Shown piece after piece: positions 1 through 7,200 of a stretch of 9,548 nucleotides of DNA (its first letter is position 1; every line of letters starts with the position of its first letter). Position numbers and translations under genes: made by a program. Origin of the DNA: Candidatus Sulfopaludibacter sp. SbA3 (GTDB taxonomy: Bacteria; Acidobacteriota; Terriglobia; 20CM-2-55-15); assembly GCA_945861845.1 (NCBI GenBank), contig CAMAWS010000086.1, positions 1 to 9,548 on the forward strand. The letters are read 5' to 3'. The notes beneath the pieces were generated by a model. It was not told where the DNA came from and ran no database searches. It saw nothing but the letters and a program-made list of their open reading frames with translations.

Positions 1-5
1 TTGCA

Positions 6-21
6 CGGGGCTGAAGCCCCG
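6..21. repeat. Small GC-rich REP-like hairpin at the left edge
   Basis: CGGGGC and GCCCCG form a perfect 6-bp stem around a TGAA tetraloop, followed by a C-rich GCGCCCAC stretch. No coding frame accompanies it. Its complementary reading, with a GGGGCTTCAGCCCC core, resembles short palindromic repeats I associate with intergenic regions of acidobacterial and other soil-bacterial genomes; that is recollection, not a database match. With no T-run after it, it is a poor intrinsic terminator. It may be the edge of a longer repeat cut by the window. Confidence 0.45.
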
Positions 22-64
22 CGCCCACAGCATCCCTACTTTCCGTTGTCCAGTCCCCGGCCGC

Positions 65-94
65 TTGACGCGGCTTGTCGAACTGGTATTTAAT
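65..94 (+). promoter_or_regulatory. Candidate sigma70-type promoter for the first receptor gene
   Basis: TTGACG at 65-70 matches the -35 consensus at five of six positions. TTTAAT at 89-94 matches the -10 consensus at five of six, and the spacer is 18 bp. Transcription would begin near 100-102 and give a leader of about 95 bases before the ATG at 197. The -35 element overlaps a small potential hairpin (CCGC at 61-64 with GCGG at 70-73). The call rests only on consensus matching, and acidobacterial promoters are poorly characterised. Confidence 0.4.
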
Positions 95-182
95 TCCGCC
101 ACAACCAAGGTCCTTATTGATTGAGTTTTGATCTGGATACGCGAAATGAGCGAGATCCAAGTATTTCAATTTTCAGTGGTGC

Positions 183-196
183 AAGGGGGGGGTAAG
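183..196 (+). promoter_or_regulatory. Ribosome-binding region of gene 1 with a run of eight Gs
   Basis: The bases before the ATG at 197 are AAGGGGGGGGTAAG, with eight consecutive Gs at 185-192. A Shine-Dalgarno core of AAGG or GGGG type can be drawn in several registers, 4 to 10 bases from the start, so the exact pairing is ambiguous. This site favours 197 over the in-frame TTG at 128 and ATG at 146, neither of which has a purine-rich site before it. The homopolymer could change length by slippage and so alter Shine-Dalgarno spacing. Confidence 0.55.
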
Positions 197-3100
197 ATGC
201 GAAAGTTTCTAACGGCAGCGGTGACACTGCTGCTTCTAGTCTCGACCTATACATTTTCCCAGACAAGTAATGCTCAGTTGGGCGGAACGGTTTCCGACGC
301 CACAGGCGCGTTGATTCCCGGCGTATCGGTAACGCTGACGAATACCGCGACCGGAGTCGTGAACACGACGGTTTCGAATGAAGCCGGCGCCTACAACTTC
401 CCGAGCATCCAGACTGGGGCTTATAAGGTCAGCGCGGAGCTGCCTGGTTTTCAAACGCAGACCTACAATGACGTTACCCTTGGAATTTCGCAGCAGGTTC
501 GATTGAACTTCACGCTGCAGGTGGGTTCGGTTTCACAGGCGGTTGAAGTGACCGTCTCCGCCGACAATGCGATTTCGACCACATCAGCCTCAGTCGGCAC
601 GGTTCTTCCCGAATACCGGGTGCGCGATCTCCCCCTGGGTGGACGCAACGTACTCGACCTTCTCACCACGACCGGTGGAACGGGCCCGACGGAAGGAATC
701 ACGGACGGCTATTTCGCCGGCGGCCGTCTCAGCGCGGTAAATACCACACGCGACGGTTTCGTGGTTTCCGACGGACGTTATAACCATGGCGCGTATTCGG
801 CCACGTATGTGAGTCCCGATCTTGTCGAAGAAGTTCGCGTCATCACGGCGCCCGTGGATGCGGAAGCCGGACGCGGCGCCGGCCAGATCCAGATGGTCAC
901 ACGCTCTGGAACCAACCAGTTTCGTGGCAGCGTCTTCTGGAACAACCGGAACTCGGCGATGGATGCCAGCAGCTGGTTCAACAACTTCAACGGCGCGCCG
1001 AAAGACTGGTCAAACCGCAACGTGGTTGGCGGCCGTATTGGCGGTCCGATTGTGAAAAACAAGACGTTCTTCTTTGGTTTGTACGAATCGCAGAGAGACG
1101 TTGTGAAGCGAAGCTTTGTGGGCCCCGCACTGACGGCGCAGGCGCGCCAGGGAATCTTCCGCTTCTATCCGGGCGCCGATAACCAGAACGCTATCGGAAT
1201 CCGCCCGACGGTAGACCGCAATGGAAATCCTGTCCAGCCGTCGACCGCAACCGGTCCTCTACAACAGTTCAGCGTTTTCAACCGCGATCCGTTCCGCCCT
1301 GGATTCGATCCGAGCGGATTCATCCAGAACACGTTGCTGGCCCGGATGCCTGTGGCAAACGACTTTACCTCTTGCGGACCTCAGGTTACCGGCGTGAACT
1401 GCGATGGTTTGAACGTCGCCGGTCACCGCTGGGTGCAGCGCGTGAGCGGTCAGGATGAATCGGACGGAAACGGCGGCGAACAGGCCAACCGCGACCAGTT
1501 CAATACGCGCGTTGACCACAACTTCAGCCAGAGCAACAAGCTCAGCGTGATCTACACCTGGGAGCGCGATCTGGACCACACGGCACAAGCGGGTATTGCG
1601 CAGTGGCCGGGTGGCTATGATGGCGCGAATAACCGGTGGCCGAGAGTGTTCACGGGATCCCTGGTCTCGACGCTTTCTTCCACGATGGTTAACGAACTTC
1701 GTATCGGGTACAAACTGACGAAGCAGTTCAGTTGGAACCCGTTCTACGTTGGCCGGGCCGACGAGAGCGAGGAGACCGGCGCGGAGGGTAAAGAGGCGTT
1801 TGCCTTGCTGCCTCAGAAAAACGGTGTTCCGTACTCGCCAATCACCACGTTGTTCACGCAGAACATCATGAATTGGGGCGCCAATGCCGGCTCCACCCGT
1901 TTCACGATCAGCCCCCAGTACACATATGGCGATACACTGAGCTGGAGCAAGGGAGCGCACTCGTTCAAGGGCGGATTCGAATTGCGCATGTCGAACACAG
2001 AGTCGGGTGGCGACACGCAAATGACGCCGCAGGTGGTTTTGGGCGCCGGTGGAGTGCCCGTGGCCAACATCGACAACGTTGCCATTCCTGGACTGAGCGC
2101 CAATAACCAGACCGTTGCGCGAAACCTGTTGACCGACCTTTCCGGTTCGGTCAATCACGTCCTGGAAGGCTTCGATCTCCGCGACACGAGAAACCCGAAG
2201 TTCACCGGATACAAGGATGGATCCAAATACAAGCTTCGTCAGTGGTTTGCCAACGAAATCAGCATGTTCGTCAAGGACACCTGGAAGGCGAGTTCGAATC
2301 TGACATTGAATTACGGTATCCACTGGGAGTATTTCGGCGTGCCGTACGAAGCAAAAGGTCTGACTGGACGGCCGGTAGGCGTCGAAACAGGACTGTGCGG
2401 TATTTCGTGCGGTTCGCTGACCTCGATCGAGTTTGTCGGCAAGAATTCCTTGAATCCGGACAAGACGCTTTACAACAGGGACCTGAATAACCTTGCTCCC
2501 TCCGTGGGTTTTAGCTGGTCGCTGCCCTGGGGCGGTCAGGACAAGACCGTTCTTCGCGTTGGATACGGCTGGAGCATCACGGGCGGTCCGCTGAAGGGCG
2601 CGTCCACGTTCCTGAATTATATTTCGGGTGGTCTGCCGGGCACGTTCGGCGGATTCAGCAATACCGGATGGACGGACACTCAGGCGGCCTATCGGAATCT
2701 GTCGACCCTGACGCTGCCAATAGCTCAGCAGTTTGCGCCGTTCACGCCCACTCCGTTGACGGGAAGCCGCGAAGACGAAATGATGGCTTACGCCACGAAG
2801 CGGCTCGATCCCTACATTCAGAATTTTAATTTTGAACTTCAGCGGCAAGTTTCGCGCGATCTGAACGTGAGCGTTGCCTACATCGGGACAAAAGGTACGA
2901 AGCTCTGGGGCGCTTTGCCTCTGAATGCTGTGAATATTAACGCTGGATTGCCGGGAGGGCAGACCTTCCTGGATGCGTTTAATGTTACGCGAGCCGGTGG
3001 AAACGCTCCGTTGTTCGACCAGATGCTTCGGGGATTGAACATTCCCGGCGCTGGCGTCGTCAATGGCACCACGGTGACCGGATCGGCGGCGTTGCGCGCA

Positions 3101-4117
3101 TACACGTCAACGCGCGCATTTCTTGCCAACGGTGGCGTCGGTCAGTTGGCCGATTTCCTGAACCGCAGCAGGAACGTTACCAACCAGGGCGGCGGTTTTG
3201 TGCGGAACAGCGGACTGTTCCCGGAGAACTTCTTCGTGCTCAATCCGCAGTTCAATCTTGTGACCTACCACACCAATCCGAGCAGTTCGACCTATCATTC
3301 GGTGCAAGTGCAGGCGACCAAGCAGCTGTCCCAGGGTTTTTCAAATCAGGTAACCTACACCCTGAGCCGCGGTTTGGGTGATAACGACGGCGAGAGCTAT
3401 ATCAACGCCCGCAATCCGAACAACCGTTCCCAGGATAAGACGCTGCTCGGGTTCCATCGGACGCATGCATTCTCATCAAATGGGATGTACCAGCTTCCGT
3501 TTGGCGCAGGTCAGCCGTTCCTTGCCAACGCCCCTGGATTCGTCCAACGGATTGTCGAGCGATGGCAGCTTGGCGGAATCTTCAGCTACACGTCGGGTGC
3601 GCCGCTGAATGTGACGGCCCAGACCAGCTCGATCTGGCAGACCGCCACCCAGATGACTCCTGTCGTGGTTGGTGATTTTGCGAAGAATGTTGGGAAGGTG
3701 ACGAAGCTGGCGAACGCCGTATCGTTGTTCCCTGGCATTCAGCAGATCAACGATCCTTCTGTTTCAGGAGTTTCTGCCGCGAATGCATTGAGCGGGTCGT
3801 TCAGCAACAAGGCGATCACGGATGCCAGCGGCAACCTTCTACTTGTGAACCCGTCTCCCGGTCAGGTGGGCACTCTTGGCCTGCGATGGGTCGAAGGGCC
3901 GTCGCTTATCGGTTTCGATGCAAACCTCATCAAGCGCGTCCGGATCACGGAGACTAAGGAGTTCGAATTCCGGCTCGACGGAGTGAATCTTCTGAACCAT
4001 CCGAATTTCGTTCCTCCGACGGCAGCTAACCTGAATATCAATTCGCTGAGCTTCGGCCGCATCACAACGGCGTCCGGAAGCCGTCGATTTGTCGTTAACG
4101 CCCGCCTGAACTTCTAA
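197..4117 (+). CDS. Oar-like TonB-dependent outer-membrane receptor with N-terminal carboxypeptidase-regulatory-like domain (copy 1)
   Basis: This 1306-residue outer-membrane protein probably binds or imports an unidentified large substrate, energised by TonB. The start at 197 puts a basic residue and a hydrophobic stretch (about 3-20) at the N terminus, a Sec signal peptide. Cleavage is likely near residue 21 or 26 (SNA before QLGG). A CarboxypepD_reg-type Ig-like domain spans about 27-110. A plug-like region spans about 130-244 and contains VRDLPLGGRNVLDLL and the VEEVRV to TRSGTNQFRG signature at 210-244. The rest is a long barrel in which the KNKTFFFGLYESQR block and the FDANL to NHPNF block (1240-1271) are typical of Oar-like proteins. 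It ends in RRFVVNARLNF; a C-terminal Phe is the usual outer-membrane protein insertion signal. I could not identify a convincing TonB box. Cys pairs at 393/402 and 734/738 may form disulfides. Family assignment is strong and substrate unknown. Copy 2 lies 167 bases downstream. Confidence 0.93.
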   Translation: MRKFLTAAVTLLLLVSTYTFSQTSNAQLGGTVSDATGALIPGVSVTLTNTATGVVNTTVSNEAGAYNFPSIQTGAYKVSAELPGFQTQTYNDVTLGISQQVRLNFTLQVGSVSQAVEVTVSADNAISTTSASVGTVLPEYRVRDLPLGGRNVLDLLTTTGGTGPTEGITDGYFAGGRLSAVNTTRDGFVVSDGRYNHGAYSATYVSPDLVEEVRVITAPVDAEAGRGAGQIQMVTRSGTNQFRGSVFWNNRNSAMDASSWFNNFNGAPKDWSNRNVVGGRIGGPIVKNKTFFFGLYESQRDVVKRSFVGPALTAQARQGIFRFYPGADNQNAIGIRPTVDRNGNPVQPSTATGPLQQFSVFNRDPFRPGFDPSGFIQNTLLARMPVANDFTSCGPQVTGVNCDGLNVAGHRWVQRVSGQDESDGNGGEQANRDQFNTRVDHNFSQSNKLSVIYTWERDLDHTAQAGIAQWPGGYDGANNRWPRVFTGSLVSTLSSTMVNELRIGYKLTKQFSWNPFYVGRADESEETGAEGKEAFALLPQKNGVPYSPITTLFTQNIMNWGANAGSTRFTISPQYTYGDTLSWSKGAHSFKGGFELRMSNTESGGDTQMTPQVVLGAGGVPVANIDNVAIPGLSANNQTVARNLLTDLSGSVNHVLEGFDLRDTRNPKFTGYKDGSKYKLRQWFANEISMFVKDTWKASSNLTLNYGIHWEYFGVPYEAKGLTGRPVGVETGLCGISCGSLTSIEFVGKNSLNPDKTLYNRDLNNLAPSVGFSWSLPWGGQDKTVLRVGYGWSITGGPLKGASTFLNYISGGLPGTFGGFSNTGWTDTQAAYRNLSTLTLPIAQQFAPFTPTPLTGSREDEMMAYATKRLDPYIQNFNFELQRQVSRDLNVSVAYIGTKGTKLWGALPLNAVNINAGLPGGQTFLDAFNVTRAGGNAPLFDQMLRGLNIPGAGVVNGTTVTGSAALRAYTSTRAFLANGGVGQLADFLNRSRNVTNQGGGFVRNSGLFPENFFVLNPQFNLVTYHTNPSSSTYHSVQVQATKQLSQGFSNQVTYTLSRGLGDNDGESYINARNPNNRSQDKTLLGFHRTHAFSSNGMYQLPFGAGQPFLANAPGFVQRIVERWQLGGIFSYTSGAPLNVTAQTSSIWQTATQMTPVVVGDFAKNVGKVTKLANAVSLFPGIQQINDPSVSGVSAANALSGSFSNKAITDASGNLLLVNPSPGQVGTLGLRWVEGPSLIGFDANLIKRVRITETKEFEFRLDGVNLLNHPNFVPPTAANLNINSLSFGRITTASGSRRFVVNARLNF

Positions 4118-4129
4118 GGCCGGTTTGGG

Positions 4130-4163
4130 GCGGAAGCAGATTTACAAGAAATCTTGCTTCCGC
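4130..4163 (+). terminator. Stem-loop after gene 1, weak terminator candidate
   Basis: GCGGAAGCA at 4130-4138 pairs perfectly with TGCTTCCGC at 4155-4163. After a bulged T at 4154 the pairing continues for 5 bp (GATTT with AAATC) around an ACAAG loop. It lies 12 bases after the gene 1 stop. The downstream sequence has no T-run, so it is not a canonical intrinsic terminator. It may act as an attenuating or 3'-end-stabilising stem between the receptor genes. Its right arm overlaps the possible -35 element of the downstream promoter. Confidence 0.45.
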
Positions 4164-4184
4164 TCCGAACTCCACCGGTATAAT
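4154..4184 (+). promoter_or_regulatory. Candidate promoter for gene 2, perfect TATAAT box
   Basis: TATAAT at 4179-4184 matches the -10 consensus exactly. The best -35 candidate is TTGCTT at 4154-4159, four of six matches with a long 19-bp spacer, so recognition may be weak or need an activator. Transcription would start near 4191 and leave a leader of about 95 bases, similar to that predicted for gene 1. If real, gene 2 can be expressed independently of gene 1. Confidence 0.4.
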
Positions 4185-4203
4185 TTCCGAAGTTACGTTT
4201 TCA

Positions 4204-4250
4204 GTTGATCAAGACCTGAGGTTCGTACCATAGAAACCTCAGTCATCAAC
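4204..4250 (+). promoter_or_regulatory. Foldable 5' leader of gene 2 (nested two-part stem-loop)
   Basis: GTTGAT at 4204-4209 pairs with ATCAAC at 4245-4250. Inside it CTGAGGTT at 4216-4223 pairs with AACCTCAG at 4235-4242, around an 11-base loop. The unpaired bases between the two helices form a small asymmetric internal loop. The structure ends 24 bases before the GGAGG ribosome-binding site and lies downstream of the TATAAT box, so it would be within the mRNA leader. It matches no riboswitch class I recognise. It could be an RNA-level control element, an operator dyad or a stabilising stem. Confidence 0.4.
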
Positions 4251-4273
4251 GAACTCAAATCAAGTGAAGTCCT

Positions 4274-4284
4274 GGAGGGGTTAC
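4274..4284 (+). promoter_or_regulatory. Shine-Dalgarno site fixing the start of gene 2
   Basis: GGAGG at 4274-4278, within a GGAGGGG run, lies 6 bases before the ATG at 4285, which is ideal spacing. The alternative in-frame GTG at 4264 has no purine-rich site before it and would place seven extra residues before the signal peptide. The ATG is therefore preferred, and it aligns exactly with the start of the upstream paralogue. Confidence 0.8.
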
Positions 4285-7200
4285 ATGCAAAAATTTCTAA
4301 CGGCAGCAGTATGTCTGCTGTTTGTTTTCTCCACTGTTACATTTTCCCAGACAAGTAATGCTCAGTTAGGCGGAACGGTTTCCGACGCCTTAGGCGCCCT
4401 TATACCGGGCGTCTCCGTGACGCTGACGAATACTGCGACTGGAGTCGTGAATACGACGATTTCGAATGAAGCCGGCGCCTACAATTTCCCGAGCATCCAG
4501 ACTGGGGCGTACAAGGTCAGCGCGGAGTTGCCTGGTTTTCAAACGCAGACATACAATGACGTCACTCTTGGAATTTCGCAGCAGCTTCGATTGAACTTCA
4601 CGCTGCAGGTGGGCTCGGTGTCGCAGGCCGTTGAAGTCACCATCTCCGCCGACAATGCGATTTCCACCACATCGGCTTCGGTCGGCACGGTTCTTCCCGA
4701 ATACCGGGTGCGCGACCTTCCTTTGGGCGGCCGCAACGTACTCGACCTGCTTACCACGACGGGCGGAACGGGCCCGACAGAAGGAATTACGGACGGCTAT
4801 TTTGCCGGCGGCCGGCTTAGCGCGGTAAATACCACGCGCGACGGTTTCGTGGTTTCCGACGGACGGTACAATCATGGCGCCTATTCGGCCACGTATGTGA
4901 GTCCGGATCTCGTCGAAGAAGTTCGCGTGATCACGGCACCTGTGGACGCGGAAGCCGGACGCGGCGCCGGCCAGATCCAAATGGTCACCCGCTCTGGAAC
5001 CAACCAGTTTCGTGGCAGCGTCTTCTGGAACAACCGGAACTCGGCGCTCGACGCCAGCAACTGGTTCAACAACTTCAGTGGTGCGCCGAAAGACTGGTCC
5101 AACCGCAACGTGGTCGGCGGACGCCTGGCAGGACCGATCGTTAAGAACAAGACGTTTTTCTTTGGTTTGTATGAATCGCAGAGAGACGTGGTGAAGCGAA
5201 GCTTTGTGGGGCCCGCACTGACAGCACAGGCGCGTCAGGGGATCTTCCGGTTCTATCCGGGCGCGGATAACCAGAACGCAGTCGGCATCCGCCCGACGGT
5301 AGACCGCAGCGGGAATCCTGTCCAGCCTTCGACCGCAACTGGACCCTTGCAGCAGTTCAGCGTTTTCAACCGCGATCCGTTCCGTCCGGGATTCGATCCG
5401 AGCGGGTTCATCCAGAACACGCTGCTGGCCCGGATGCCTGTGGCAAACGACTTCACGTCCTGCGGACCCCAGGTTATCGGCGTGAACTGCGATGGTTTGA
5501 ACGTCGCCGGTCACCGCTGGGTGCAGCGCGTGAGCGGTCAGGATGAGTCGGACGGAAATGGTGGCGAACAGGCCAACCGCGACCAGTTCAACACCCGCAT
5601 CGATCACAACTTCAACCAGAGCAACAAGCTCAGCGTCATCTACACGTGGGAGCGGAATCTGAATCACACGGCGCAGGCGGGCATCGCGCAGTGGCCGGGC
5701 GGTTATGACGGCGCCAATAACCGGTGGCCGAGAGTGTTCACGGGATCGTTGGTTTCGACGCTTTCTTCCACGATGGTGAACGAACTTCGCATCGGGTACA
5801 AACTGACGAAGCAGTACAGTTGGAACCCGTTCTACGTTGGCAGAGCAGAAGAGAGCGAGGAAACCGGCGCGGAAGGCAAGGAGGCATTTGCCTTGCTGCC
5901 AAAAAATAACGGAGTTCCGTTCACGCCGATTACAACTCTGTTCACGCAGAACATCATGAACTGGGGAGCCAATGCCGGCGCCACCCGGTACACGATCAGC
6001 CCGCAGTACACGTATGGCGATACCCTGAGCTGGAGCAAGGGCGCGCATTCGTTTAAGGGCGGATTTGAATTGCGCATGTCGAACTCAGAATCGGGCGGTG
6101 ACACACAGATCACACCACAGGCGGTACTGGGCGCCGGCGGAGTGCCGGTGGCCAACATCGACAACGTGGCCATTCCTGGACTGAGCGCCAACAACCAGAC
6201 GGTAGCGAGGAACCTGTTGACCGACCTGTCAGGTTCGGTCAATCACATCCTGGAAGGCTTCGACCTCCGGGATCCGAAGAGTCCGCAATTCATCGGTTAT
6301 AAGGACGGAGCAAAATATAAGCTTCGGCAGTGGTATGCGAACGAAATCAGCGCGTTCGTTAAGGACACCTGGAAAGTGCGTCCGAGCCTGACGTTCAACT
6401 ACGGCATCCACTGGGAATACTTCGGTGTGCCGTATGAAAAGAACGGCTTGGCCGGACAGCCGATCGGAGTCGAAACGGGACTGTGCGGAATTTCGTGCGG
6501 TTCGCTGACGTCAATCCAGTTTGTCGGAAAGAATTCCTTGAACCCTGACACGTTGCTCTACAACAGGGACATGAACAATTTTGCCCCCTCTGTCGGTTTT
6601 AGCTGGTCGCTTCCCTGGGGCGGACAGGACAAGACGGTTCTCCGCGTCGGTTACGGCTGGAGCTTTACCGGTGGTCCCCTGAAGGGCACGTCGACATTCC
6701 TGAACTTCATTTCGGGCGGTCTGCCAGGCTCGATCGGCGGATTCAGCAACACCGGCTGGACCGACACACAGGCTGCTTATCGGTCCCTGGCGACGCTGTC
6801 GCTTCCGATCACGAAGCAGTTTGCGCCGTTTACTCCTACTCCGTTGACGGGAAGCCGCGAAGACGAAATGCAGGCCTACGCGACGAACCGTGTCGACCCT
6901 TACGTTCAGAACTTCAACTTTGAGCTGCAGCGGCAAGTGTCGAACGATCTGAACTTCAGCGTCGCTTATATCGGCACCAAAGGCACGAGGCTTTGGGGCG
7001 CGCTTCCGCTCAATTCGGTGAACATCAATGCGGCGCTGCCCGGCGGACAGACGTTTCTGGATGCATTCAACGTCACACGTTCGGGCGGAAACGCTCCGTT
7101 GTTCGACCAGATGCTTCGGGGATTGAACGTTCCGGGAGCGGGGGTCGTGAACGGTACCACTGTTACCGGCTCCGCGGCGTTGCGGGCGTATACCTCCACG

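Noticed and set aside
128..196. N-terminal extension of receptor 1 from the TTG at 128 or the ATG at 146
   Set aside because: It would put 17-23 extra residues before a good signal peptide, has no Shine-Dalgarno site, and copy 2 has no equivalent; the ATG at 197 aligns exactly with the copy 2 start.
1259..2848. Long open frame on the minus strand (529 codons) inside receptor 1
   Set aside because: It lies wholly antisense to a well-supported gene, resembles no protein I know and is Arg/Val-rich as expected from complementing GC-biased codons. No promoter or ribosome-binding site was evident.
4390..6048. Long minus-strand open frame (552 codons) inside receptor 2
   Set aside because: It is a shadow of the coding strand. 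Its similarity to the antisense frame of copy 1 follows from the duplication and is not independent evidence of a gene.
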